Source of the DNA: Oscillospiraceae bacterium
GTDB taxonomy: Bacteria > Bacillota > Clostridia > Oscillospirales > UBA929
Assembly: GCA_031271325.1 (NCBI GenBank)
Contig: JAISVY010000166.1
Coordinates: 1-46,573, forward strand
Reading direction: 5' to 3'
DNA length: 46,573 bases
The notes beneath the pieces were generated by a model, which was not told where the DNA came from, searched no databases, and was given only the letters and a program-made list of their open reading frames with translations. The position numbers were made by a program, and so were the translations under genes. Every line of letters starts with the position of its first letter. Position 1 is the first letter of the stretch. Shown piece by piece: positions 32,045 to 40,724 of this stretch.

Positions 32045-32872
32045 TCAGTCCCTCGAATAAACCGAGGTTTTTTTCAGCACCGCCTCGAACAGCAGTCCCT
32101 CGCGCGGGTCGGTTCCCCGGCGGACGGTTTCGGCGGCGCATTCGCCGGTAAACCGCGCGGCGGCTTCCGCCGCCGCGCCGAGCGCCGCGCCGTGCAGCAC
32201 CTCGGCGAGCAGATAGGAGGCAAACAGATCGCCCGCGCCGGGATAGCCCGCTCCCGTCCGGGGGTGCCGGAACAGACCGGCTGCGCCCCGCTCCGCCCAG
32301 CCGACGGCGATCTCGCCTTCGCGGAACGACGCGCCGGTCAGAACAACCGAACGCCCGCCGCCGGAGAGAGCGCGCAGCCACTGCTCCAGTTCACCCTCGT
32401 CTGCCGGGGCGCTGCCGGCGGGTTTGCCCAGCAGCAGCGCGGCTTCGGTGACGTTGGGGGTGATCAGGTTCGCGCCGTCCGCGAGGGTTTTCATGGCTTC
32501 GGTCAGAGGTTTATCAATCGTTCGATACAACCGCCCGTTGTCGCCCATCGCCGGGTCGACGACGCGCAGCGCGTCCGGGTACGCGTCGTGTGCCCGCCCG
32601 ACCAGCGCCGCTTGCGCCGTGTTCGCGAGATACCCGCTGTAGATCGCGTCAAACCGCGTATCCAGCGTTTTCAGCTGCTCAAGATTCCCCGCCGCGTATT
32701 CGGACAGATCGGTCATCGTAACGCCCGGGTAATTCGTCGGCGCGGGGAACAAGGCGGACGGCAGCGGGCAGCATTGCACGCCCCGCGCCGACAGCACCGA
32801 AACCGCCGCGCTCAGCGAGCAGCGCCCGAAAACGCAGAGATCGTGTATGGCGAGCAGCCGCGGAACCCGCAT
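32045..32872 (-). CDS. pdxY: Pyridoxamine/pyridoxal kinase
   Basis: A 275-residue ribokinase-fold kinase of the PdxK/PdxY group, which phosphorylates vitamin B6 vitamers. Features are IHDLCVFGRCSL near the N-terminus, the AxxxVxDPAMGDNGRLY segment near residue 100, and the anion-hole motif GxGD, here YPGAGDLFASYLL, near residue 215. ATG at 32872 has GAGGGG six bases upstream; an ATG fourteen codons earlier lies too near the promoter. Its promoter shares bases with the zapA promoter. Convergent with the small ABC importer, which raises the idea that the importer brings in a vitamin precursor, but that is unproven. Confidence 0.85.
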   Translation of the reverse strand: MRVPRLLAIHDLCVFGRCSLSAAVSVLSARGVQCCPLPSALFPAPTNYPGVTMTDLSEYAAGNLEQLKTLDTRFDAIYSGYLANTAQAALVGRAHDAYPDALRVVDPAMGDNGRLYRTIDKPLTEAMKTLADGANLITPNVTEAALLLGKPAGSAPADEGELEQWLRALSGGGRSVVLTGASFREGEIAVGWAERGAAGLFRHPRTGAGYPGAGDLFASYLLAEVLHGAALGAAAEAAARFTGECAAETVRRGTDPREGLLFEAVLKKTSVYSRD

Positions 32873-32893
32873 AAAAATCCCCCTCATTTTTCG

Positions 32894-32922
32894 TTGCCAG
32901 AAGATAATTTTCATGTTATACT
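32894..32922 (+). promoter_or_regulatory. Promoter of zapA operon
   Basis: TTGCCA, 17-base spacer, TATACT, 55 bases upstream of the zapA start. Its -10 box shares three bases with the -10 box of the opposing kinase promoter. Confidence 0.75.
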
Positions 32923-32948
32923 ATACAGTAAATAGGACAAGCGGTCAA
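32920..32948 (-). promoter_or_regulatory. Promoter of pyridoxal kinase gene
   Basis: Minus strand TTGACC, 17-base spacer, TATAGT, 48 bases upstream of the kinase start. The overlap with the zapA promoter means RNA polymerase cannot occupy both at once. Confidence 0.72.
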
Positions 32949-32976
32949 GTTAACCGGAGAGCGAGAGGTGCGCCTG

Positions 32977-33291
32977 ATGAAAAGCAAGATTTCCATAACC
33001 GTGGCGGGGCATGATTTCACGTTGGTTTCGGAGGAATCGGAGGCGTATGTGCGCGGCATCGCGGCAGAAGTGGATAAAGACATCCAAAACGTCATGGGTG
33101 AAGTGCATCTGTCGATGAGCGACGCTTCCGTGCTGGCAGCCCTCAACGCGGCCGACCGCGCCAAAAAGGCGCTGGAATCGGCCGACCACCTGCGCGTGCA
33201 GGTCAAGACATACCTCGACGAAACGCAAAAGTTAAAAAGCGAGCTGGCCGAAGCCCGCCGCGAAATCAGCAGGTTAAAAAAACAGATTTAG
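32977..33291 (+). CDS. zapA: Cell division protein ZapA
   Basis: A 104-residue ZapA, which crosslinks FtsZ filaments at midcell. The N-terminal globular part includes KISITVAGHDFTLVSEESEAYVRGIAAEVDKDI, matching the family's ITI.G..Y.I.s.e...Y....A..vD; residues 60-104 are a long coiled coil (LRVQVKTYLDETQKLKSELAEARREISRLKKQI). The start at ATG 32977 is preferred to the in-frame GTG three codons earlier because AGAGGTG lies six to seven bases upstream. It heads the operon with the U32 protein. Confidence 0.93.
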   Translation: MKSKISITVAGHDFTLVSEESEAYVRGIAAEVDKDIQNVMGEVHLSMSDASVLAALNAADRAKKALESADHLRVQVKTYLDETQKLKSELAEARREISRLKKQI

Positions 33292-33298
33292 AGGTGCT

Positions 33299-35314
33299 AT
33301 GAAACTGGTTGTCTCCGCCGGGACGTACGATGCGGCTGTCTCGGCGATCCAAAACGGCGCGGATGAGGTTCTGCTCGCGCCCGCCATCCCGGCGGAAGCG
33401 CTGACAGAGCTGTTTCCGTATGCGCGCTCGCGCGGCACGGCGCTGACGCTGGATTTTACCCGTTCCTGCGCCGACGCCGAGTTAAACCGCCGCGCCGCGC
33501 TGCTGCAAACGCTGTATCCACTGGGATTGTACGGCGTTGCGGCGGGCGACGCGGGGCTTTTACATATGGCGAGAAGCGCCGCGCCCGGGTGTTCGATCAT
33601 CTGGGGAGCGCCCTGCCACAACGCGGACGACATCCATTACGCCGCTTCGCAGGGGTGTTCCCGCGCCGTGCTGTCGCCGTTTCTGCCCTCGGAGACGATC
33701 CTGTCGCTGCAAAAGACCTCGCAAATCCAGCTCGCGGTGTGGGTGCTCTGCCCTCTCTGCCCGTGCGGCGACCCCAACACCTGCCTGCTCGGCAAAGAAC
33801 ACGGCTTGCAGTCCTGCGCCTATGTCTGCCGGAGCACCGTCTTTGCCGGAGACGACGGGAAAGCGCTGCTCAAAACACGCGATTTCTGCCTGCTGGGGCA
33901 TATGCGGGAGCTTCCCCGCCTCACCGCCCAAATGCTTGTGCCCGATCCTTCGCCGGAGGCCGTGGGGTTCTTCACCCGCGTCGCCCGCTCCGCCGCGAAC
34001 GGTGAATATTACGAAGAACGCTCCGTACACGGCGCTTTTGCCGCGCTTGGGCGCGAAGCGCCGACCGACGCGCCCTATACCAGCGTCGGCGATATTTTTA
34101 CCCGCGACGTCCAGCCTCTGACCCGCAACGAACGGTTTTGGGAAACCGAACGGCACGAAGCGCGCGAAGCCCGTATTCCCGTGCGTTTCCTCGCCCTTGC
34201 CGCCGACGGGGAACCGTTCCGTCTGGCGGTGGACGACTATCAAAAACACACATTGTTTGTGGAAGGAAGCGTTCCGGCGCGTGACGCCGCCGCTCCCACA
34301 AGCGGCGAAGAACTCAACGCGGTATGGCACGAAACGCCCGCCCCGTATGTCTGTAAGGACGCGCGGACTCAAATCGGCGGCGGTCTGCGCATCGCGGCGG
34401 GCGAAGCGCCGCGCTTGCGCGAACGGGCGCTGGAACAATTGGGCGAACAGCGTTCGGCTCTGCCGGATCACCCCCCGGGGCACTATACCCCGGAAGCCCG
34501 TCTGCTCCCCCGTGCCGACAAACCCTGTGTCACCGTCAAAGTCGCGAAGATCGCGCAGGTGACACCCGAGCTGCTCCGCCTGCCGCCCGAACGCCTCTAC
34601 GTGCCGCTGGGCGAAGCCTCCGGCGACCCGTTGCGCGCCGAGGATTTGGTACGAAGCGAAACCGTGCCGGTCGCGGTATTTCCGCGCATCATTCAGGAAA
34701 ACGAGCGGAACGAAGTCGGCGCGAGGCTCAAGCGCCTGCACGACATCGGCTTCCGCGAAGCGCTTACATACAGCCCGGGGCAGGCCGTTCTGGCGCTTCG
34801 CCACAGCTTTACGCCCCGCGCCGACTGGAACGCCGCGAACGCCCAGACGCTCCGCCACGCGAAAACAATAGGCGTGATCTCCTGTACGCTCGCTCCGTGG
34901 ATGACGCTGGAGGAGATCCGGGCGCTGAACCACGTGGCTGACACCGAGATGATTGTATACGGCAGGCTGCCGCTTCTGCTCACGCGGCAGTGCCTGATCC
35001 GCAAGCGAAGCGGTGTGTGTTCCTGCGACAACATGAACAACGAGCTGTCCGACGGCAAGGGCGGTCTTCTGCCGCTGGTGCGCGAGAGCGGGCACGGTAC
35101 GCTGGTGTACGACAGTCATAAACTCTGGCTGGAACCGTATAAGAAGCAGTGGCGGCACATCGGCCTGTGGGCGGTGCGGCTGGACTTCACCACCGAAAAC
35201 GCGAAAGAGTGCGTACAGATCGCGAATGCCTACCTCGGGCGCGGCGACTACGAACCGCACACCACCACCACAGGGTTTTACGCGCCCGGCGAGCACAGAC
35301 GCAGATGGCTGTAG
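33299..35314 (+). CDS. U32-family protein (Fe-S, peptidase U32/DUF3656)
   Basis: A 671-residue member of the U32 family. N-terminal TIM-barrel-like half (residues 1-240) has the cysteine cluster C151-C154-C156, C162, C173, C177 in WVLCPLCPCGDPNTC...CAYVCRS, like the cysteines that hold a 4Fe-4S cluster in U32 proteins such as RlhA, TrhP and UbiU; the second half contains a DUF3656-type domain and a C-terminal Cys-containing segment CSCDNMNN. U32 members act in RNA hydroxylation and other redox tasks despite their old name of peptidases. ATG at 33299; it follows zapA by seven bases, an arrangement common in Clostridia, and its stop overlaps the Maf start by ten bases. Confidence 0.88.
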   Translation: MKLVVSAGTYDAAVSAIQNGADEVLLAPAIPAEALTELFPYARSRGTALTLDFTRSCADAELNRRAALLQTLYPLGLYGVAAGDAGLLHMARSAAPGCSIIWGAPCHNADDIHYAASQGCSRAVLSPFLPSETILSLQKTSQIQLAVWVLCPLCPCGDPNTCLLGKEHGLQSCAYVCRSTVFAGDDGKALLKTRDFCLLGHMRELPRLTAQMLVPDPSPEAVGFFTRVARSAANGEYYEERSVHGAFAALGREAPTDAPYTSVGDIFTRDVQPLTRNERFWETERHEAREARIPVRFLALAADGEPFRLAVDDYQKHTLFVEGSVPARDAAAPTSGEELNAVWHETPAPYVCKDARTQIGGGLRIAAGEAPRLRERALEQLGEQRSALPDHPPGHYTPEARLLPRADKPCVTVKVAKIAQVTPELLRLPPERLYVPLGEASGDPLRAEDLVRSETVPVAVFPRIIQENERNEVGARLKRLHDIGFREALTYSPGQAVLALRHSFTPRADWNAANAQTLRHAKTIGVISCTLAPWMTLEEIRALNHVADTEMIVYGRLPLLLTRQCLIRKRSGVCSCDNMNNELSDGKGGLLPLVRESGHGTLVYDSHKLWLEPYKKQWRHIGLWAVRLDFTTENAKECVQIANAYLGRGDYEPHTTTTGFYAPGEHRRRWL

Positions 35315-35871
35315 TTGTCTTGGCTTCGGCTTCGCCCCGCCGGGCGGAGTTGCTGCGCCGGATCGGGCTGGCGTACGAAGTGGTTTTGCCGCAGGTGGAC
35401 GAAACGTGTGACCTTCCGGCGGAAGAAGCCGTCGCGGCGCTCTCCCGGCGCAAAGCGGAGGACGCGGCCGCCCGCCGCCCCGGCGCGGTTGTGATCGCGG
35501 CGGACACGCTGGTGGTATGCGGCGGCTCTGTTTTGGGTAAACCCAACGATGAGGAAGACGCGTTCCGTATGCTGCGCTCCCTTTCGGGGACGGCGCATAC
35601 CGTCTTTACGGGCGTTACCGCGATGCGGGGCGGGGACGCGATTACCCGCGTGGATTCTGCCGCCGTGCGAATCCGCAGCCTGACCGGCGCGCAGATACGC
35701 GCCTACATCGCGACCGGCGAGCCGATGGATAAAGCGGGCGCTTACGGAATCCAGGAGCGCGGCGCGGCGCTGGTCGAGCGCGTCGAAGGCGACTTCTACA
35801 CGGTGATGGGCTTGCCGGTCTGCCTGCTCGCGCAAATGCTGGAGCGGTTTGGGATAGATATACTGCTGTAA
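35305..35871 (+). CDS. maf: Maf-family nucleotide pyrophosphatase
   Basis: A 188-residue Maf protein, a nucleoside triphosphate pyrophosphatase hydrolysing dTTP/UTP or modified nucleotides. The signature LASASPRRAELL is at the N-terminus; the catalytic aspartate motif IAADTLV, GKPND and QARY-like GEPMDKAGAYGIQERGA with the C-terminal EGDFYTVMGLP are in order. Length is normal for the family. ATG at 35305 lies within the end of the U32 gene and no independent ribosome site is visible, so it is translationally coupled. Confidence 0.93.
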   Translation: MAVVVLASASPRRAELLRRIGLAYEVVLPQVDETCDLPAEEAVAALSRRKAEDAAARRPGAVVIAADTLVVCGGSVLGKPNDEEDAFRMLRSLSGTAHTVFTGVTAMRGGDAITRVDSAAVRIRSLTGAQIRAYIATGEPMDKAGAYGIQERGAALVERVEGDFYTVMGLPVCLLAQMLERFGIDILL

Positions 35872-35944
35872 GAACCTGTTCCCATAGGTTAGAAAGCACC
35901 GTATCGGCGGCTTCGCCCCCCCTTCCTGCATAGAGTGACCCGAG

Positions 35945-35953
35945 TGATATAAT
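35945..35953 (+). promoter_or_regulatory. Extended -10 promoter of mreC
   Basis: TGATATAAT, an extended -10 element (TG-N-TATAAT) 28 bases before the mreC ATG. No good -35 is visible, consistent with dependence on the extended -10. Confidence 0.6.
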
Positions 35954-35980
35954 CGGGAGTTTTTTAAGGGGTTGCCCAAG

Positions 35981-36823
35981 ATGAAATGGATCGCAAAACA
36001 TAAAGCCGCCTTCGTCGTGATCCTCGCCGTCTTGTTCGTGCTGTCTATGGCGGTGGCTTCCTTCTTCACCAAAGGGCGCACCTCCCCCGTTTCCGGCGCG
36101 ATCAACACGGTCTTCCGCCCGCTGCACACGCTGATCGGGTCGGTTTCCGACTACTTTCAAAACCGTTCGGACGCGGTCGCGCAATATGAGGATCTCCTGG
36201 CGAAATACGAAAGTTTGCGCGTGTATGTGGCGAATATGGAAGACGAAAAGCGCCTCGCCGACGAGCTGGCGGACGAGAACGACCGGCTGCGTATTCTGCT
36301 GGGGCTGAACCTGCGCGACCGCGGCTTCGCGTTCGAGACCGCGCTGGTCACCGATCGCAACCCCTCGGCGTGGGAGCGGCTGTACACGCTGAGCAAGGGC
36401 AGCGAGGCGGGGTTCGAGCCGGGACAGTGTGTACTGACCGCCGAAGGGTATCTCGCCGGGATGGTTACCGAGGTCGGAAACGGCTGGGCTACCGTCTCGC
36501 AGGTGATCGACACGGTCTTCTCCGCCGGGGCCAAGGTGGAGCGCACCGGGCAGACGGCTGTCGCCGAAGGCGAATGGACGCTGATGCGCGAAGGTCACCT
36601 GAGGCTGACATATCTGCCGCTGGGCAGCGACATCCAATACGGCGACTTGGTGATGACGTCGGGGCAGGGCGGCGTGGTGCCGCCCGGCATTCCGCTCGGC
36701 AGGGTCGTCGGGGTGCAGACGGAACCGTCCGGGCAGGCGGAGTACGCCGCGCTGACCCCCGAAGCCGATCTGGACGCGCTGACGCAGGTGTTTATCGTGC
36801 TGGATTACCATGATGAGAAATAA
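35981..36823 (+). CDS. mreC: Rod-shape-determining protein MreC
   Basis: A 280-residue MreC. One transmembrane helix near the N-terminus (residues 10-28) is followed by a coiled coil (about 62-100: QYEDLLAKYESLRVYV...RLADELADENDRLRILLGL), then two beta-barrel domains containing ALVTDRNPSAWER and GMVTEVGNGWATVSQVID, as known for MreC, which organises elongation-complex proteins outside the membrane. Start ATG 35981 has AAGGGG nine bases upstream; the in-frame TTG three codons earlier is less likely. The mreB gene is not in the window, so the complex is encoded in parts. Confidence 0.93.
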   Translation: MKWIAKHKAAFVVILAVLFVLSMAVASFFTKGRTSPVSGAINTVFRPLHTLIGSVSDYFQNRSDAVAQYEDLLAKYESLRVYVANMEDEKRLADELADENDRLRILLGLNLRDRGFAFETALVTDRNPSAWERLYTLSKGSEAGFEPGQCVLTAEGYLAGMVTEVGNGWATVSQVIDTVFSAGAKVERTGQTAVAEGEWTLMREGHLRLTYLPLGSDIQYGDLVMTSGQGGVVPPGIPLGRVVGVQTEPSGQAEYAALTPEADLDALTQVFIVLDYHDEK

Positions 36824-36864
36824 GGGTATCTATCGGGGGACATACCGTGTCTCCGCGCGTTACC

Positions 36865-36886
36865 CGCGCCGGACAAAACCGGCGCG
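36865..36886 (+). other. Hairpin between mreC and mreD
   Basis: CGCGCCGG, six-base loop ACAAAA, CCGGCGCG: a perfect eight-base-pair stem in the 81-base mreC-mreD gap. No T-tract follows, so not a typical terminator; it could modulate mreD translation or mark an RNA processing site. No ribosome site is evident before mreD. Confidence 0.4.
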
Positions 36887-36904
36887 CAACAAACGCTCCC
36901 GCTT

Positions 36905-37408
36905 ATGACGATTCAACGCCTCTTAAAAGGGATATGCTTCGGCGTATTGACCGTGCTGGCGGCGGTGCTGCAAACGGAAGCGCTGACGCGGGTTCCGGCG
37001 GTTCCGAACGCGCTTGTCTCGGTGCCCGCCGTGGTCGCGCTGGCGATCTTTACCGGACCGGTCGGCGGAGGCGCCGCCGGTTTGATTTGCGGGCTGCTCT
37101 GCGACGCGATGACGCCGACGGTGGAGGCGCTGTTCGCGCTGACGCTGATGACCGCAGGCATTGTCACCGGGCTGCTGTGCGTGCGGATTTTGCAGAAGAC
37201 ATTCTGGTCGGCGCTGCTGATCACCTCGGTGAGCGCCGTTTTGATCGAGTTTTTGCTGTTTTTGATCTTCTATCTGATCCCCGGCAGAACAATATGGGCG
37301 GCGTTCCTAACGGTGGGACTGCCGGAGGCGCTGGCGGGTATCGTGTGCCTGCTGCCGCTTTATCCGCTGTTCCGGGGGGTTTCGCGGTTATTTACAGAGG
37401 AGGGCTGA
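36905..37408 (+). CDS. mreD: Rod-shape-determining protein MreD
   Basis: A 167-residue highly hydrophobic protein with about five transmembrane helices (starting at residues 8, 34, 56, 85 and 107), fitting the small MreD family that works with MreC and PBP2/RodA in lateral wall synthesis. The family is poorly conserved and the call relies on position between mreC and PBP2 together with size and helix layout. ATG at 36905 lacks a visible Shine-Dalgarno sequence. Confidence 0.88.
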   Translation: MTIQRLLKGICFGVLTVLAAVLQTEALTRVPAVPNALVSVPAVVALAIFTGPVGGGAAGLICGLLCDAMTPTVEALFALTLMTAGIVTGLLCVRILQKTFWSALLITSVSAVLIEFLLFLIFYLIPGRTIWAAFLTVGLPEALAGIVCLLPLYPLFRGVSRLFTEEG

Positions 37409-37411
37409 ACG

Positions 37412-39517
37412 TTGGGGGGCTATAAATTAACCTTCCGCCTGATCGCGATGACGGTTTTGGTCGTCGCGCTCGCGTTCATCATGGGGCTGCGGCTCGCAAG
37501 CCTGCAGTTTTCGGAGGGCGCCGCCCCCGAACCGGAGAGCTTGCGCACCGTGTCCCGAAGCGTGTCTGTCCCGGCGACGCGCGGCGAAATCTTTGACCGC
37601 TACGGGCGGGCGCTCGTCACGAATAAACTGGCCTACAACGTCAGCGTTGACCGCGCGGCGCTCTTTCGCGGCGGGCTGCAGGCGGAGGTTATTTCGCGGC
37701 TCATCCGCGCCGCCGACGTTAGCGGTGTGGCGTATGAACAGACGCTGCTGCCGGTGACGCTGCCGCCCTTTGCGTATACCGAAATGACCCCCGATCAGAA
37801 AGAGTATCTCGATCATTACCGCCTGAAAAAAGACTGGCCGGACGGGCTTTCCGCCACAGAGCTGATGGACAGGCTCTTCGACGAATACGGCATGACCGGC
37901 GAAACGAAAGGCGCTTCCGGCTTGCTCAACGGGCTATCCGTATATCAGGCGCGGCTCGTCGCCGGGGTTCTGTACGAGATCGACCTGCGCTATCAGGCGG
38001 GGCTTGTCGTGCGGGACGAAGCATCCGGCGAGGTCACCAAGCCTTATCTCCGCGTACCCGCCTATACGTTCGCGTCTGACGTGCCGATGGAGCTGATCGC
38101 GATCATCTCGGAAAACCGTTTCGCGGGGATCAACGTCGTCCCGGTCACGGCGCGGGAGATTCACACCGACGCCGCCGGCCCGATTCTGGGGCGCATCGGT
38201 CCGATACAGGACGCGGAGGCGTACGAAGGGTACCGGCTGGACGAGCTGGTCGGTATCGAGGGTGTGGAGAAAGCGTTTGAGCCGTGGCTGCGCGGCATCG
38301 CCGGGGTTCGGGCGGAAACCGTGACCCCGGAAGGGCGGGTGGTGGAAGCGGTTCAGACCGCCGCTCCCGAAGCGGGAAAAAATGTGTTCCTGACCATCGA
38401 CATCCGCTTTCAGGAGGAGCTGGAATGGCTGTTGGCCAAAGGCGTTCAAAATCTCGTGGAAACCGGGGAACCGTTGAGAGGACAGGAAGCCGAAGCCGCC
38501 GCCGCCGCCGTGATCAACCCGAACACCGGTGAGGTGCTCGCCGCCGCGAACTACCCGACCTACAGCGCCCGCACCTTTATGGAAGACTTTGCGGCGCTCC
38601 GCGACGACCCGCTGAAGCCGCTCTACAACCGCGCCATCAACGGCACGTACGCACCCGGCTCCACCTTTAAGATGGTGACGGCGGCGGCGGCGATGGAAAA
38701 CGGCACGGTTACGCCCTCCTCCACCGTCTTCGACCGGGTGAAATACACCTTTTACCCGTTCCCGCAGCCGAGCTGCACCGGTTCCCACGGGCACGTGAAC
38801 GTGTGCGACGCGCTCAAGGTTTCCTGCAACTATTACTTCTTTGAAACCGGGCGGATCACCGGCATCAGCGAGATCACCAACTGGGCGAACCGCTTCGGGC
38901 TGGGCGTACCCACCGGCGTGGAACTGGAGGACACGAGCCGGGATACGCTGGGCTGGGTCGCGAACCCGCAGACGGCGGAAGCGCTGAACACCGAATGGTG
39001 GGACGGCAATACCCTCTCCGCCGCGATCGGGCAGGAAAACAACCAGTTTACGCCGGTTCAGCTGGCCAACTACGCCGCCACAATCGCGAATGGCGGCACG
39101 CGCTACAAAGCGCACCTGCTCAAAGAAGTGCTCAGCTACGACTACACCTACGAGTACCACGTTTCAAAGCCGGAAGCGGCGCTGACGCTCGGCATGCAGC
39201 CGCAGAACATCGCGGCGCTTCAGGAGGGCATGAGCGCCGTTACCCAATACGGCGGCACCGCTTACGGCGTGTTCCGCGATTTTGAGATTCCCGTGGCGGG
39301 CAAGACCGGTTCGGCGCAGGTGGGCGGCAGACCGAACAACGGCGTGTTTGTCGCGTACGCGCCCGCCGACAAACCGCAGATCGCGGTTGCCGTCGTGGTG
39401 GAAAAGGGCGGCGCCGGCTCGACGATCGCGCCGATTGCGCGCGACATCATCGACCTGTATTTCCGCTTACAGGCGGATATGCGAAACAACCCCGCCGAAG
39501 GCGGGTTGCTGAAGTAG
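37412..39517 (+). CDS. mrdA: Penicillin-binding protein 2 (elongation transpeptidase)
   Basis: A 701-residue class B PBP that cross-links peptidoglycan during elongation with RodA/MreC/MreD. One N-terminal transmembrane helix (about 6-26); the pedestal region begins with RGEIFDRYGRALVTN. Catalytic motifs are complete: S417-T-F-K (PGSTFK), S471-C-N and K631-T-G. An insert of about 70 residues rich in Leu/Asp (AYTEMTPDQKEYLDHYRL...) between residues 110 and 200 is longer than in E. coli PBP2 but usual for Firmicutes. The start is TTG at 37412, supported by GGAGGG nine bases upstream. Ends with the tandem repeat array. Confidence 0.93.
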   Translation: MGGYKLTFRLIAMTVLVVALAFIMGLRLASLQFSEGAAPEPESLRTVSRSVSVPATRGEIFDRYGRALVTNKLAYNVSVDRAALFRGGLQAEVISRLIRAADVSGVAYEQTLLPVTLPPFAYTEMTPDQKEYLDHYRLKKDWPDGLSATELMDRLFDEYGMTGETKGASGLLNGLSVYQARLVAGVLYEIDLRYQAGLVVRDEASGEVTKPYLRVPAYTFASDVPMELIAIISENRFAGINVVPVTAREIHTDAAGPILGRIGPIQDAEAYEGYRLDELVGIEGVEKAFEPWLRGIAGVRAETVTPEGRVVEAVQTAAPEAGKNVFLTIDIRFQEELEWLLAKGVQNLVETGEPLRGQEAEAAAAAVINPNTGEVLAAANYPTYSARTFMEDFAALRDDPLKPLYNRAINGTYAPGSTFKMVTAAAAMENGTVTPSSTVFDRVKYTFYPFPQPSCTGSHGHVNVCDALKVSCNYYFFETGRITGISEITNWANRFGLGVPTGVELEDTSRDTLGWVANPQTAEALNTEWWDGNTLSAAIGQENNQFTPVQLANYAATIANGGTRYKAHLLKEVLSYDYTYEYHVSKPEAALTLGMQPQNIAALQEGMSAVTQYGGTAYGVFRDFEIPVAGKTGSAQVGGRPNNGVFVAYAPADKPQIAVAVVVEKGGAGSTIAPIARDIIDLYFRLQADMRNNPAEGGLLK

Positions 39518-39801
39518 GGGCGGGATTCATCCCGCCCGCGTGTTATCCGCCTTTGGATTCATCCCGCCCGTGTGTCATCCCCTTTTGGGTATCCGTCCGT
39601 GTGTCATCCCCTTTTGGGTATCCGCCCGCAGGTCATCCCCTTTTGGGTATCCGCCCGCGTGTTATCCGCCTTTGGATTCATCCCGCCCGCAGGTCATCCC
39701 GCCTGTGGGTATCCGCCCGCGGGTCGTCCCGCCTGTGGGGATACAACCTCGCAGGTGCATAGTTCGCGCGTTCGCGGGCGACCGGGGACGGTCGCCCCTA
39801 C
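39514..39801. repeat. Tandem array of 29-32 bp units inside GTAGGGGCG ends
   Basis: Seven imperfect units (39538-39569, 39570-39598, 39599-39627, 39628-39656, 39657-39688, 39689-39718, 39719-39748), with variants such as TGTCATCCCCTTTTGGGTA and TGTTATCCGCCTTTGGATTC; a partial unit precedes them at 39523-39537. The region is bracketed by GTAGGGGCG (39514-39522) and its reverse complement CGCCCCTAC (39793-39801), the same core as family B. The gap 39518-39827 holds this and no recognised gene. Confidence 0.85.
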
Positions 39802-39827
39802 AGAAATGGTTTAGAACCTGTTCTTAC

Positions 39828-40418
39828 TCAGTCCGGCAGGGTATATTCGCACACCTCGCGCATTTTTTCCTCGAGGCGTTTTAAGTCGGCGAAGGTATCC
39901 GGCTTGTTGCGCGGGTCGCGCAGCAGAAACGCGGGGTGGTACAGCGCCATCATGCGGTAGCCGCCTTTGTCGAACCATTGCCCGTGCTCGCTTGTGATCT
40001 TGAAATCCGGCTTGATAATCCGCATCGCGGCGACGCGCCCGAGGCAGACAATGATTTTTGGGCGGATCAGCTTGGTCTGTTCCCGCAGCCACGGGATACA
40101 CGCGTCCTGCTCCATATTGAGCGGATCGCGGTTGCCCGGCGGACGGCACTTGACGATGTTCGCGATGTAGAGTTTGCTCCGGTGCAGCCCTACCGACGCC
40201 AGCATCACATCCAGCAGCCGCCCGGCGCGTCCGACAAACGGCTCCCCGCGCATGTCTTCCTCCTGCCCGGGTCCCTCGCCGATGATCAGCACCTCGCTCT
40301 TCGGGTCGCCGACGCCGAAGACCACCTGTGTGCGTCCTTCGGCCAGCGCACAGCGGTCGCAGGCAAGGCAGGACGCTTTCAACGCTTCCCAGCGCTCAAG
40401 TGTTTCGGTCAACCTCAC
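39828..40418 (-). CDS. Family-4 uracil-DNA glycosylase
   Basis: A 196-residue Fe-S uracil-DNA glycosylase (UDGa/family 4) that removes uracil from DNA. The four cluster cysteines are visible: the CxxC pair in SCLACDRCALAEGRTQ near residues 16-19, one in IVKCRPPGNRDP and one in ACIPWL. The catalytic GEGPGQEED motif and the C-terminal HPAFLLR motif are both present. I use GTG at 40418 with GGAG four bases upstream; the nearby TTG at 40412 has better spacing and is equally possible. Overlaps the hisE end by 23 bases, so it appears to be the last gene of the histidine operon. Confidence 0.9.
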   Translation of the reverse strand: MRLTETLERWEALKASCLACDRCALAEGRTQVVFGVGDPKSEVLIIGEGPGQEEDMRGEPFVGRAGRLLDVMLASVGLHRSKLYIANIVKCRPPGNRDPLNMEQDACIPWLREQTKLIRPKIIVCLGRVAAMRIIKPDFKITSEHGQWFDKGGYRMMALYHPAFLLRDPRNKPDTFADLKRLEEKMREVCEYTLPD

Positions 40419-40719
40419 GCCGCTCCTTCTTGTTCCCGATTTTTTGACTGCGCAGAGCCAGCTCATCGCGAACCGCGCTCCACGGCACGCCTTGTTGACA
40501 AAGCAGCACCAGCAGATGGTAAATCACGTCGGAGACTTCGCCGATCAGCGGCGCAGGGTCTCCGTTTTTCGCGGCAATGATCGTCTCGGCGCACTCCTCG
40601 CCCACCTTTTTGCAGATCTTGTCCAGCCCTTGCTCAAAGAGATAGTTGGTATACGAACCGGGCATCGGTTCGTTCTTACGGCTATCTATCGTTAGATATA
40701 GTTGTTCCAGACTGTCCAA
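40396..40719 (-). CDS. hisE: Phosphoribosyl-ATP pyrophosphatase HisE
   Basis: A 107-residue HisE, which converts phosphoribosyl-ATP to phosphoribosyl-AMP in step 2 of histidine synthesis. The helical MazG-like fold carries the metal-binding signature GEECAETIIAAKNG and E...D.IYHLLVLL. Here it is a separate gene, whereas in many bacteria it is fused to HisI. The start is TTG at 40719, nine bases after GGGAGG; the TTG at 40728 directly touches that site and is unlikely. Confidence 0.93.
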   Translation of the reverse strand: MDSLEQLYLTIDSRKNEPMPGSYTNYLFEQGLDKICKKVGEECAETIIAAKNGDPAPLIGEVSDVIYHLLVLLCQQGVPWSAVRDELALRSQKIGNKKERREVDRNT

Positions 40720-40724
40720 CCCTC

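Noticed and set aside
33560..35296. 578-codon open frame antisense to the U32 gene
   Set aside because: Composition of a shadow frame; the plus strand has a recognised family with intact cysteine motifs.
37934..39160. 408-codon open frame antisense to PBP2
   Set aside because: Shadow of a gene with three intact catalytic motifs on the other strand.
39514..39801. CRISPR array
   Set aside because: Units are tandem and imperfect with no unique spacers of equal size between identical repeats, and no cas genes are near.
39540..39884. Repetitive peptide of about 114 residues read through the tandem array
   Set aside because: Open only because the repeat units lack stops in several frames; all three plus-strand frames are open, and there is no ribosome site.
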